A DNA stretch of 64,000 nt from Rhodococcus ruber NBRC 15591. Its GTDB lineage: Bacteria > Actinomycetota > Actinomycetes > Mycobacteriales > Mycobacteriaceae. The first letter of the stretch is position 1; each line of letters begins with the position of its first letter. This document shows positions 17,737-26,292 of this stretch, piece by piece. The DNA lies in NCBI RefSeq assembly GCF_001894945.1, contig NZ_BCXE01000008.1, forward strand, positions 1 to 64,000, given 5' to 3'. The translations under genes and the position numbers were made by a program. The notes beneath the pieces are model-generated. The model ran no database searches. It saw nothing but the letters and a program-made list of their open reading frames with translations, and was not told the DNA's origin.

Positions 17737-18733
17737 GATCCGGCCGGACGTCGCCACGATCCGCGATGCGGTCGAGTCGGCGTGCCGGGCGCCGTCCCTG
17801 CACAACAGCCAGCCGTGGCGCTGGGAGTGGACGGGCGGACGACTCGAACTGTATGCCGTGGCCGAGCGGATGCTCGGTCGCACCGATCCCGGCGGCCGGC
17901 AGCTGCTCCTCGGCTGCGGTGCGGCGCTGCACCACGTCCGCGTGGCGCTGTCCGCCGCGTCGTGGATCCCCACGGTGACCCGGCTTCCGGATCCGTCGCG
18001 GCCGGACCTGCTGGCCGTGCTCGACTTCGACCGGCCGCACACGGTCGACGCCCGTGACGCAGCCCTCGCCCTCGCGATCGACGCCCGGCACACCGACCGG
18101 CGGCCGTTCGCGGCGCCCACGACCCTGCGCGAGAGCCTGGTGGACCTGGAGAACGCCGCCCGCCGGGAGGGTGCATCGCTGTCGATCCTCGACGCCGGTG
18201 CCCGCTCGGATCTCGCGCGGGCGTCGGAACTGAGTACGGCGATCCGCGAGGGCGACGACGCCTACCGGCAGGAGCTGGCCTGGTGGACCGGTCGCGCGGA
18301 ACCCGGCGACACCGGCGTTCCGGCATCCGCACTGCTCGACGACGAAGCCGCCGGGGACGTCGACGTTGCACGTCGATTTCCCACGGGCGCAGGGAACTTG
18401 GACACCGTGCAGCCGAAGGTGGACGCGTCGGCGCTGGCGGTCCTGAGCACCCGGAGCGACGAACGGATCGACTGGCTGCGGGCCGGGGAGGCGATGTCTG
18501 CGGTGCTGCTCGAAGCCACCGCGGCGCACTTGGCGACGTGCCCGCTCACCCACGTGACGGAGATCGAGGCCAGCCGGGGCATCGTGCGCACGGCGACGGC
18601 ACGGACCGGGGAGGTCGCAGGATTCCCTCAGGTGGTGATCCGGCTGGGGGCACGCAGCGCCCGCGGGCTGCCGACCACGTCGCGGCGTCCGGTCGACGAG
18701 GTCTTCGTCGACCGGAGCGGAGGGGTCGGATAG
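17726..18733 (+). CDS. Acg-family nitroreductase-like protein
   Basis: 335 residues resembling the mycobacterial Acg group (Rv2032, Rv3131), which are nitroreductase folds made of two fused half-domains. Visible features are APSLHNSQPWRWEW near the N terminus (the FMN-site region), LLGCGAALHHVRVAL, and ARHTDRRPF. Acg itself is reported to bind FMN but to lack ordinary nitroreductase activity, perhaps sequestering flavin. It overlaps the flavodoxin gene by 11 nt. Acg genes belong to the hypoxia regulon in M. tuberculosis. Confidence 0.85.
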   Translation: MVTEIRPDVATIRDAVESACRAPSLHNSQPWRWEWTGGRLELYAVAERMLGRTDPGGRQLLLGCGAALHHVRVALSAASWIPTVTRLPDPSRPDLLAVLDFDRPHTVDARDAALALAIDARHTDRRPFAAPTTLRESLVDLENAARREGASLSILDAGARSDLARASELSTAIREGDDAYRQELAWWTGRAEPGDTGVPASALLDDEAAGDVDVARRFPTGAGNLDTVQPKVDASALAVLSTRSDERIDWLRAGEAMSAVLLEATAAHLATCPLTHVTEIEASRGIVRTATARTGEVAGFPQVVIRLGARSARGLPTTSRRPVDEVFVDRSGGVG

Positions 18734-18748
18734 TCCCGGGCGGGCAGG

Positions 18749-19255
18749 TCAGTCGGACGGGTTGCGGTACATCTCGGCGAGTTCCCGGGCGCGATCTCCC
18801 GGTGACCAGTCCACGTCGCGACCTTCCAGCTGGGCTTCGAGGACCTCGAATCCGGCGTGCCAGTCGGCACCGTGTGCGTAGGCAGAGTCCTCGTCCTCGA
18901 CGGTGTGCGTGAGCGTCAGCCAGCAGCCGCCGGAACCGTCCGGCACCAGTTCCCAGTGCAGCACCTCGGCGTCCCACATGTATTCGAGAATGCGTCCGGG
19001 GTGCACGGCGATGACGGTGCCCGTGGCGGTGTGGTCGGCGGGCAGCCCGAGGCGCTCGGCCTGCTGCTCGGTGGCATGGAAGACGAGCTGGGCACCGGGG
19101 GTCAGATCCAGTTCCACTCGGGCCGGGAACCAGGCGCGCAGATACTCGGGGTCGGTGATGACCCGCCATACGCGGTCCGGGGGATGGGCGAAGGCATGCT
19201 GGAAGCGCAGGGCGACGCGACCGTCGTAGGTGCGCGAAACGATGCCGTTATCCAT
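18749..19255 (-). CDS. SRPBCC (AHSA1-type) domain protein
   Basis: About 168 residues with the START-like SRPBCC fold: RFQHAFAHPPDRVWRVITDPEYLRAWFP at the start, a beta-rich middle (GRILEYMWDAEVLHWELVP), and a long C-terminal helix with HAGFEVLEAQLEG. Such proteins bind hydrophobic ligands or act as Hsp90 activator-like domains; the ligand is unknown. The ATG at 19253-19255 has GGAGG 5 nt upstream, which decides the start over an upstream in-frame codon. It is convergent with the nitroreductase (15 bp between stops). Confidence 0.82.
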   Translation of the reverse strand: MDNGIVSRTYDGRVALRFQHAFAHPPDRVWRVITDPEYLRAWFPARVELDLTPGAQLVFHATEQQAERLGLPADHTATGTVIAVHPGRILEYMWDAEVLHWELVPDGSGGCWLTLTHTVEDEDSAYAHGADWHAGFEVLEAQLEGRDVDWSPGDRARELAEMYRNPSD

Positions 19256-19284
19256 GGGGTCCTCCAAGACGTGAGCCCGCGCGA

Positions 19285-20205
19285 TCAACGGGGTCCTGGT
19301 GTGCTGTGCCTCCATGCTGCCAGGTTTCGTGCGCTGACGAAGCGGGTCCGCCGACCTGTGTACGGATCGTCGAACTCCACCGCGCGGGCCAGCAGCTGCA
19401 GGGGATTCGAATAGTCTTGGGGCGCAACGTCATATGTGTTCGGGTAGAGGTTGTCGCCGAGGATCGGCAGACCGAGGGAATTCATGTGGACGCGCAGCTG
19501 GTGCGTCTTGCCGGTGCGTGGCAGCAGGCGGTAACGGCCCAGGCCGGCGTCCGTGTCGAGCAGTTCGACCCGGCTGAGGGCATTGACCTCGCCCGGCACC
19601 TCACGCGCCTGCAGCACGCCCCGTTCCTTGACGATGCGGCTGCGCACCTCCCGCGGAAACCGCATACCGGGCACGTGCCGCGCGACGGCCTCGTACTCCT
19701 TGTCCACCCGCCGCGCATCGAAGAGCGACTGGTAGGCCCGGCGCGCGCCGGCGTGGACGGTGAACACCAGCACGCCCGCCGTCAGCCTGTCGAGCCGGTG
19801 CGCCGGACTCAGTTCCGGCAGGTCGAGTTCGCGGCGCAACCGCACCAGCGCGGTCTCGGCCACCCACGACCCGCGCGGCGTCGTCGCCAGGAAATGCGGC
19901 TTGTCCACCACCAGCAGGTGCTCGTCGCGGTGCAGCACGTCGATCTCGAACGGCACCCGCTCCTCGACCGGCGGATCGCGGTACAGGTACACGAATCGGC
20001 CCGCCGCGTACGGGGTGTCCTCGGTGATCGCCGTGCCCGCGCCGTCGACGACCTCGCCGCCTGCGACCTTCTCCCGCACGCGTGCGACGTCGGCGGGGAA
20101 CCGCGCCGACAGGAACTCCGCCACCGTCGCCCAGGAGCCGCCGTTGGGCAGCCGCAGGCGGGTCGGATTCAGGCCGTCGCGGACGGGCAGCGGAGCGCGG
20201 CGCAC
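19285..20205 (-). CDS. RluA-family pseudouridine synthase
   Basis: About 306 residues. The catalytic motif HRLDRLTAGVLVF contains the nucleophilic Asp of RluA/RluC/RluD enzymes, and the C-terminal block GKTHQLRVHMNSLGLPILGDNLYP is also diagnostic. It isomerises uridine to pseudouridine in rRNA or tRNA; the target is unknown. The start is taken as a GTG at 20203-20205; no strong ribosome site is visible, so a few residues are uncertain. It is divergent from the universal stress gene at 20303. Confidence 0.88.
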   Translation of the reverse strand: MRRAPLPVRDGLNPTRLRLPNGGSWATVAEFLSARFPADVARVREKVAGGEVVDGAGTAITEDTPYAAGRFVYLYRDPPVEERVPFEIDVLHRDEHLLVVDKPHFLATTPRGSWVAETALVRLRRELDLPELSPAHRLDRLTAGVLVFTVHAGARRAYQSLFDARRVDKEYEAVARHVPGMRFPREVRSRIVKERGVLQAREVPGEVNALSRVELLDTDAGLGRYRLLPRTGKTHQLRVHMNSLGLPILGDNLYPNTYDVAPQDYSNPLQLLARAVEFDDPYTGRRTRFVSARNLAAWRHSTPGPR

Positions 20206-20302
20206 CCCCGCACGGTAACTGTTTCCGTCAACCGTCCGCGCAGCGACCGGGGTATGGCGACACTGGTGTCGGAACAACCGGGACGAGACTGAGGAGCGGG
20301 CA

Positions 20303-21163
20303 ATGGACGATGCGCCGATCGTGGTCGGTATCGACGGATCGGCGCCCGCGCGCGCCGCGCTGCAGTGGGCAGCCGCCGAGGCCGCCGCCACGGACGTGCC
20401 GCTGCTGCTCGTCTCCAGCGCGAACGCCGGCGGAATCGGCGCCTCGTCGCCGTTCGTCGACGAACTGCGCTTCACCGCGCGACGGAACCTGGCGTCCGCC
20501 GCCGAGTCCGTGCAGCGGGAGCACCCGGACCTGTCCGTCCGCACCGAGCAGTCGAGTCTGGTGGCCGCACAGGCGCTGCTCGGGCACTCCGGCCGGGCAC
20601 GGATGCTCGTCCTCGGCCGACGTGGGCTCGGCGAGTTCACCGGCGGTCTGGTCGGATCGGTGACCTCGGCGGTGGTCGCGCATGCACGCTGCCCCGTCGC
20701 GGTGATCCCCGGCCCCGACGAGGCCGGACGCGGTGCGGACGGTCCCGTCGTGGTCGGCGTCGACGGTTCGCGGGCGAGCCTGCACGCCCTCGACGTCGCT
20801 TTCGAGGCCGCCGACCGCTACGGGGCGCCGCTGGTGGCGGTGCACGCCTGGTCGGACCGTGACCTCGTCGACGTGGTGGCCGGCACGCCCGGAGCGACGT
20901 GGGACGACGTCGACCAGCAGGAGAGCGTCGTGCTCGCCGAGTCCCTCGCCGGACGCGCGCAGGACTATCCGAACGTCGAGGTGGAACGGGTCGTGGTGCG
21001 GGACCGGCCCGTGCGCCACCTGCTCGAACGGGCGGAGAACGCCCGGTTGCTGGTCGTCGGCAGCCGCGGCCGCGGCGGCTTCGAGGGCATGCTGCTCGGC
21101 TCGACCAGCCGGGCACTGCTGCACACGACGCCGTGCCCGCTGCTCGTCGTCCGGCGCAGCTAG
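20303..21163 (+). CDS. Universal stress protein, tandem UspA domains
   Basis: 286 residues, two UspA domains. ATP-loop motifs: GRRGLGEFTGGLVGS in domain 1 and GSRGRGGFEGMLLGS in domain 2. Domain openings are VVGIDGSAPARAA and VVGVDGSRASLHA. GAGGAGCGGGCA provides the ribosome site. It is the second of three tandem-domain USPs in 10 kb and is convergent with the Rip3-like protease gene (3 bp between the ends). Confidence 0.92.
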   Translation: MDDAPIVVGIDGSAPARAALQWAAAEAAATDVPLLLVSSANAGGIGASSPFVDELRFTARRNLASAAESVQREHPDLSVRTEQSSLVAAQALLGHSGRARMLVLGRRGLGEFTGGLVGSVTSAVVAHARCPVAVIPGPDEAGRGADGPVVVGVDGSRASLHALDVAFEAADRYGAPLVAVHAWSDRDLVDVVAGTPGATWDDVDQQESVVLAESLAGRAQDYPNVEVERVVVRDRPVRHLLERAENARLLVVGSRGRGGFEGMLLGSTSRALLHTTPCPLLVVRRS

Positions 21164-21166
21164 GGA

Positions 21167-22339
21167 CTACTCCGGCCGGGGCTGCTCGTCCGGCGGCGGA
21201 GTGCGGCGGACGGGCAGGCCGAGGGCGCTGCGATCGCAGGCCCGCACCAGGTCGGTCGCCGTGACGATGCCGACGAGGCGGTCTCCCGACACGACGGCCA
21301 CGAGGTCGAGCCCCGGCCGCAGCAGCACCCGGCTCGCGACCTCGGCGAGCGAGGCGTCGGCCGGTACTCGCGCCGCCGCGGGCAGCGGCCGGGCCCGGTC
21401 CGCGACGGTGACGACCGTGCGCTCGCCCTCCGGGACGGGGGTCAGGTCGGCCAGCGACACCACGCCGATGGGCCGGTTCCCGTCGTCGACCACAGGAAAC
21501 ACCCGGTGGTGCGTGCCGCGGGCCGCGACGGTGAGGAGCTGCGCCACGCTCGCACTCCCGGGTGCGGTCACCGGCGACGCCGTCATGACGTCACCGACCC
21601 GGGTGTCGCCGAGCTGGTGCCCCAGCGAGGCGTTCGCCAGCTCGGCGTTGGCTGCGGTCCGCAGGAACCAGCCGAGGAGCATCATCCACAGGCCGCCCGC
21701 GCTGCCGAGGGCGAGGGTCTCGGCGGCGCCGAGCAGGATCAGCGCCAACCCCACCGCGCGGCCGGCGCGGGCGGCGCCGCTCGCGGCGGCGAGCCGGTCG
21801 CCGGTGCGGCGCCACAACACCGCCCGCACGACCCGCCCACCGTCCAGCGGCGCACCGGGCAGCAGGTTGAACACGGCGAGTACCAGGTTGGTCGCGCCGA
21901 GCCAGCCGATCGTCGCGGTCACCAGCGCCGGGACGGGCGGACCGAGGAACGAGGCCGCCGCCAGCGCCACGATGCCGATCACGACGCTCGCGAGCGGCCC
22001 GGCCAGCGCGATCCGCAGATCGGCCTTCGGGCTCGGCGGCTCGTCGCGCAGTTCGGACACCCCGCCGAGCAGCCACAGGGTGATCCCGTCCACCCCCACT
22101 CCGTAGCGGCCCGCCACCACCGAGTGCGCAAGCTCGTGGGCGAGCAGCGATACCAGCAGGCCCAGCGCCGCGGCGACGCCCGCGATCCAGAACTGCGTGG
22201 TGCTCGGACCGCTGATCCGCGCCGGCAGGATCGTCGCGGCCAGCAGCCACGACAGCAGCCCGAGCGTCGCGAGCAGCGACCAGTGGGCCCGGATCTCTAT
22301 CCCCGCGACCCGGCCGAGCCGGACCGATCCGCGCAGCAT
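21167..22339 (-). CDS. Site-2 intramembrane metalloprotease with CBS domains (Rip3-like)
   Basis: About 390 residues. The zinc motif HELAH (68-72) lies in a transmembrane helix and the third ligand is in NLLPGAPLDGG (D166), so the S2P active site is complete. Two CBS modules follow (about 245-375). The architecture matches mycobacterial Rip3 (Rv2625c), a DosR-regulon protein. It probably cuts a membrane-anchored regulator; CBS domains suggest adenine-nucleotide sensing. The start follows the upstream USP stop by 2 bp, so the two are translationally coupled, matching the USP/Rip3 neighbourhood in M. tuberculosis. Confidence 0.88.
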   Translation of the reverse strand: MLRGSVRLGRVAGIEIRAHWSLLATLGLLSWLLAATILPARISGPSTTQFWIAGVAAALGLLVSLLAHELAHSVVAGRYGVGVDGITLWLLGGVSELRDEPPSPKADLRIALAGPLASVVIGIVALAAASFLGPPVPALVTATIGWLGATNLVLAVFNLLPGAPLDGGRVVRAVLWRRTGDRLAAASGAARAGRAVGLALILLGAAETLALGSAGGLWMMLLGWFLRTAANAELANASLGHQLGDTRVGDVMTASPVTAPGSASVAQLLTVAARGTHHRVFPVVDDGNRPIGVVSLADLTPVPEGERTVVTVADRARPLPAAARVPADASLAEVASRVLLRPGLDLVAVVSGDRLVGIVTATDLVRACDRSALGLPVRRTPPPDEQPRPE

Positions 22340-22341
22340 CG

Positions 22342-23241
22342 TCAGACCCCCGGTCGGCAGATCATGGTCGGGCACGGCGCGTGGTGCAGCAGCGCCTGAC
22401 TCGTCGAGCCCAGGAGCAGGCCGCCGAGCAGGCCCCGGCCGTGGCTGCCGACGACGCTCAGCTGGGCCCGTTTCGCCAGTCTCAGCAGCAGGTGCCGGGC
22501 GCCGATCTGCTCGACGATCTCGGTGACCGGCACGTCCGGGTACCGCTCGCGCTGCCCCGCGAGACACTCGGACAGCAAGGCCGTCTCTTCGGCCTCGACG
22601 ACCGCCCAGTCGATCAGCTCCAGCGCCGCGGTGCGGTCCGCGACGTCGCCGGCGCCCCACGCGTGGGCGGCGAGGACGCCGACCCCGAGCGCCGCCGCCA
22701 TGTCGAACGCAGCGGTGACCAGTGGGCCGGCGTCCGCGCTGCCGTCGATGCCGACCAGCACCGGCCGGCGGTCCGTGCCCGGTTCGGGTGCCGGATCGCC
22801 CCGCCAGAGGACGACCGGGCACGTGGACCGGTGGGCGACGCGCAGCGCGGTCGAACCGGCGAGCAGCGACCCGAGCGCACCCGAGCCGGTGGCGCCGAGC
22901 ACCAGCATCCGGCTGCGGTCGCCGTGTTCGAGCAGCGCCAGATCGGCCGGGCCCGGGTGGACGGTCGTGACCACCTCGAGATGCGGGCGCTGCCGGCGCA
23001 GCTCGGCCGCGGTGTCGTCGAGCAGTTCGCGGCCCCACTCGGCGAGACGCTGGCTGTATTCGGCCCGCGCGCGCAGCGCGGCGTCACTGAAATAATTCCG
23101 GGGGCCGGGCAGCGCGTGGACGAGCTGCAGGTCCGTGCCGAGCCGCTCGGCGACGGCCGCGGCCCAGGTGGCGGCCTGTTTCGCGGCGTCCGAGCCGTCG
23201 ATTCCGGCGGTGACGGGCGGCCTGCCGCGGTCGCTGTTCAT
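22342..23241 (-). CDS. Universal stress protein, tandem UspA domains
   Basis: 299 residues, two UspA domains with intact ATP loops (GATGSGALGSLLAGST and GSHGRGLLGGLLLGST). It ends 2 bp before the Rip3-like gene and so probably forms a two-gene operon with it. Its upstream region (23242-23383) is shared with the divergent mycolyltransferase. The pairing of a nucleotide-binding USP with a CBS-domain protease suggests a joint energy-status response, which is inference. Confidence 0.92.
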   Translation of the reverse strand: MNSDRGRPPVTAGIDGSDAAKQAATWAAAVAERLGTDLQLVHALPGPRNYFSDAALRARAEYSQRLAEWGRELLDDTAAELRRQRPHLEVVTTVHPGPADLALLEHGDRSRMLVLGATGSGALGSLLAGSTALRVAHRSTCPVVLWRGDPAPEPGTDRRPVLVGIDGSADAGPLVTAAFDMAAALGVGVLAAHAWGAGDVADRTAALELIDWAVVEAEETALLSECLAGQRERYPDVPVTEIVEQIGARHLLLRLAKRAQLSVVGSHGRGLLGGLLLGSTSQALLHHAPCPTMICRPGV

Positions 23242-23383
23242 TGCGTCTGCCTTTCGGTTCGGCTTTGCTCGATAACGATTATGTGCAAGCCTCGTACGGG
23301 CCGACGTGGACCTCTACCGTGTTGTTGCGTAACTGTCGGGGCCCCAGTTGTTGTTGATACATGATGTGCTGATGGAGCCTGGT

Positions 23384-24373
23384 GTGACTCATACTTCCAG
23401 AACCAAGGCCGGACCTCGGGGGGCTCGGGCGCTCGTCCGATTCCTGATCGCGGCGCTCGTGCTACCGCTCGCCGTGGCCTTCGCCGGCGCGGGCACCGCG
23501 TCGGCGGACCCGTACTCCCGCCTGCGGGAGCACTGGGTGCCCGCGCCGGGCGGTGTCGGCCAGATCAAGGTCCGTATCTGGCTGGCGAACAACGGCAGCA
23601 ACAAGGCCATGTATCTGCTCGACGGTCTGCGCGCCACCGACGACGTGAGCGGGTGGGAGCACGAGACGAACGCCGCGTGGCTGTCCGACCACGGCGTCAA
23701 CGTCGTGATGCCGGTGGGCGGCCAGTCCAGCTTCTACACGGACTGGTATGCGCCGAGCAACCTCAACGGTCAGCGCTACACCTACAAGTGGGAGTCCTTC
23801 CTCACCGAGAATCTCCCGGACTTCCTCGCCGGCACGTACGGCATCGATCGGTCCAGCAACGCCGTCGTGGGTCTGTCGATGGGCGGCAACGCGGCGCTGA
23901 TCCTCGCGGCCTATCACCGGGACCAGTTCCGGTTCGCCGGCTCCATGTCCGGTTACCTGAACCTGTCCGCGCCGGGCATGCGTGAGGCGATTCGCCTGGC
24001 GATGCTCGACGCCGGTGGCTACAACGCCGACTCGATGTGGGGCCCGCCGTGGAACTCGGCGTGGCTGCGCAACGATCCGTTCGTCGCCGCGCCCAGCATG
24101 CGGGGGCTGCCGATGTGGATCTCCGCGGGCAGCGGCCTGCCCGGCCAGCACGATCGGCCGAACTCCGCGATCGGCGTGTTCAACACGGGCAACGCGATGG
24201 GACTCGAGGCGCTCGCCCTGGCGCAGAACCGCGCGTTCCAGGTGCGGTTGGCGACCTTGGGCATCAACTCCGCCCACTTCGACTTCCCGGCCGCCGGTAC
24301 CCACACGTGGGGCTACTGGCAGGACCAGCTGTGGGCGATGCTGCCCATGATGAAGTCCTCCATCGGTGCCTGA
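23384..24373 (+). CDS. Secreted mycolyltransferase / antigen 85-type esterase
   Basis: About 329 residues. A Sec signal peptide (basic start, hydrophobic core, cleavage at TASA-DPY near 41) precedes an alpha/beta-hydrolase domain with nucleophile motif GLSMGG (S165) and a C-terminal histidine region ([16 protein letters not shown]) as in antigen 85 proteins. It would transfer mycolic acids between trehalose mycolates or onto arabinogalactan in the cell envelope. I prefer the GTG at 23384 because GGAG lies 6 nt upstream; an in-frame ATG at 23372 would add four residues. Confidence 0.9.
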   Translation: MTHTSRTKAGPRGARALVRFLIAALVLPLAVAFAGAGTASADPYSRLREHWVPAPGGVGQIKVRIWLANNGSNKAMYLLDGLRATDDVSGWEHETNAAWLSDHGVNVVMPVGGQSSFYTDWYAPSNLNGQRYTYKWESFLTENLPDFLAGTYGIDRSSNAVVGLSMGGNAALILAAYHRDQFRFAGSMSGYLNLSAPGMREAIRLAMLDAGGYNADSMWGPPWNSAWLRNDPFVAAPSMRGLPMWISAGSGLPGQHDRPNSAIGVFNTGNAMGLEALALAQNRAFQVRLATLGINSAHFDFPAAGTHTWGYWQDQLWAMLPMMKSSIGA

Positions 24374-25244
24374 ACGGTTCTCCCCACCGGCACCGGGCGC
24401 CCTGCAGGGCCGCACCTTCGTGGTGACCGGGGCGAACAGTGGCCTCGGTGAGGCCACCGCCCGGGCCCTCGGCGCCGCCGGTGCCGACGTGGTGCTCGCG
24501 TGCCGGAACGTCGCCCGGGGTGAAGCGGTCGCGGCGGAGATCGGTCCCCGTGCGCAGGTGCGACGGCTCGATCTCGCCGACCTGGCGTCGGTGCGGGAGT
24601 TCGCGGCGGGCATCGAGACCGCCGACGTGCTCGTCAACAACGCGGGCGTGATGGCCGTGCCGCTGAGCCGCACGGCGGACGGTTTCGAGATGCAGATGGG
24701 CACCAACCACCTCGGGCACTTCGCGCTGACCGGGCTGCTACTCGATCGGCTCACCGATCGGGTGGTGACGGTCTCGAGCACGAGTCACCGGTTCGGCCGG
24801 ATCCACCTCGACGACCTGAACTGGGAGCGCCGGCGGCACTACAGCCGTTCCCTGGCGTACGCGGAGTCCAAGCTGGCGAACCTGATGTTCAGCCTCGAAC
24901 TCGGCCGGCGGCTGGCGGCCGCCGGCTCGCCGCTGAAGGCCGTGGCCGCGCACCCGGGGTACGCGGCCACCGAGGTCGGCACGCACACCGGGACGTGGTT
25001 CGACCAGCTGTTCCGACTCGGGAAGAAGGTGCTCGGACGCACCCCCGCCGAGGGTGCGGAATCCGTCGTGGTCGCCGCCACCGATCCGGAGGTGACCGGC
25101 GGCTACATCGGACCGGACCGCTTCTTCGAGTTGTACGGCCCGCCGACCGTGGCCGCCTACAGCCGACACGCCGCGGATCCGGAGACCGCCCGGCGACTGT
25201 GGGAGCTGTCGGAGCAGCTCACGGGCGTGCGGTTCGACCTGTAG
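24366..25244 (+). CDS. Short-chain dehydrogenase/reductase (SDR), paralogue A
   Basis: 292 residues. Cofactor motif [25 protein letters not shown], and active-site [11 protein letters not shown] (YxxxK as YAESK) mark an NADP(H)-type SDR related to the retinol dehydrogenase/WWOX group. It begins at a GTG overlapping the mycolyltransferase stop by 8 nt, so the two are coupled. A close paralogue follows at 25413. The substrate is unknown. Confidence 0.9.
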   Translation: MPERFSPPAPGALQGRTFVVTGANSGLGEATARALGAAGADVVLACRNVARGEAVAAEIGPRAQVRRLDLADLASVREFAAGIETADVLVNNAGVMAVPLSRTADGFEMQMGTNHLGHFALTGLLLDRLTDRVVTVSSTSHRFGRIHLDDLNWERRRHYSRSLAYAESKLANLMFSLELGRRLAAAGSPLKAVAAHPGYAATEVGTHTGTWFDQLFRLGKKVLGRTPAEGAESVVVAATDPEVTGGYIGPDRFFELYGPPTVAAYSRHAADPETARRLWELSEQLTGVRFDL

Positions 25245-25281
25245 CGAACGGTGCCTGTAGCGAACGCGCCTGTAGCGAACG
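25238..25281. repeat. Triplicated 13-bp repeat starting in a stop codon context
   Basis: CCTGTAGCGAACG occurs three times, at 25238-25250, 25254-25266 and 25269-25281. The first copy contains the last Leu codon region and the TAG stop of SDR A, so the gene end itself has been repeated into the intergenic space. Confidence 0.9.
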
Positions 25282-25412
25282 GCGCCGGACTGCGGCGTCG
25301 ACGGGACCCCGTGATGTCGTGACCCGTCGGGGTGGAAGATCACGGTCCCGGGGGCGCCGACCCGGGACGCGTTCCTTCCCCCGCGTACTCCGCTCACCGT
25401 AGGGTGGCCGAC

Positions 25413-26282
25413 ATGACGGCTTGGACCACACGCGACATCCCGAAGCAGGACGGCCGCACCTTCGTGGTGACCGGAGCGAACAGCGGGCTGGGCGCGGTGG
25501 CCGCCCGTGCCCTCGGGGCCGCGGGGGCGCGGGTGGTGCTGGCGTGCCGGAACGTGGCCGCGGGCGAGGCCGTCGCCCGGGAGATCGGGCCCGCCGCGCA
25601 GGTCCGGCGCCTCGATCTGGCCGACCTGGCGTCGGTGCGAGAGTTCGCAGCGGGTATCGACGAGGTCGACGTGCTGGTCAACAACGCAGGTGTGATGGCG
25701 GTGCCGCTGCGTCGCACCGTCGACGGATTCGAGATGCAGCTCGGGACCAACCACCTCGGCCACTTCGCCCTCACCGACCTGCTCCTCGACCGCGTCACGG
25801 ACCGCGTGGTGACGATGTCGAGCACCATGCACCGGATCGGTCGCATCGACCTTGACGACCTGAACTGGGAGTACCGCCGCTACGACCGGTGGCTGGCGTA
25901 CGGGCAGTCGAAGCTGGCCAACCTGCTGTTCACCCAGGAGCTGCAGCGCAGGCTCACCGAGCGGCGGTCCGCGGTCGTGGCGGTGGCCGCCCACCCGGGG
26001 TACTCGTCGACCAACCTGCAGTCGCACACCGAGTCGATCCAGGACCTGTTCCTGGGCGTGGCGAACAAGCTGGTGGGGCAGTCCGCCCAGACCGGCGCGC
26101 TACCACTGCTGTATGCGGCCACCGCGCCCGGCGTCGAACCCGGCGGGTACTACGGGCCGGGCGGACTGTTCGAGATGCGGGGCAGTCCCGAGCGTGTCGA
26201 ATCCAACTCGCGCTCGCACGACGAGGCCGTCGCCCGTGGGCTCTGGGAGCTGTCGGCGAAGCTGTGCGCGCCCGCCGGATAG
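25413..26282 (+). CDS. Short-chain dehydrogenase/reductase (SDR), paralogue B
   Basis: 289 residues, very similar to SDR A over the cofactor site ([16 protein letters not shown]), [13 protein letters not shown], and the active site (YGQSKLANLLF). The two probably arose by tandem duplication. The ATG is in GGCCGACATG; no strong ribosome site is visible. It ends 10 bp from the convergent K+ channel gene. The substrate is unknown, and shared function with paralogue A is only an inference. Confidence 0.9.
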   Translation: MTAWTTRDIPKQDGRTFVVTGANSGLGAVAARALGAAGARVVLACRNVAAGEAVAREIGPAAQVRRLDLADLASVREFAAGIDEVDVLVNNAGVMAVPLRRTVDGFEMQLGTNHLGHFALTDLLLDRVTDRVVTMSSTMHRIGRIDLDDLNWEYRRYDRWLAYGQSKLANLLFTQELQRRLTERRSAVVAVAAHPGYSSTNLQSHTESIQDLFLGVANKLVGQSAQTGALPLLYAATAPGVEPGGYYGPGGLFEMRGSPERVESNSRSHDEAVARGLWELSAKLCAPAG

Positions 26283-26292
26283 CGGCAGCACG

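Noticed and set aside
23315-23340. Possible DosR-like box (around GGGCCGACGTGGACCT) between the USP and mycolyltransferase genes
   Set aside because: Several mismatches and wrong half-site spacing compared with the DosR consensus I remember; not strong enough to annotate without a motif matrix.
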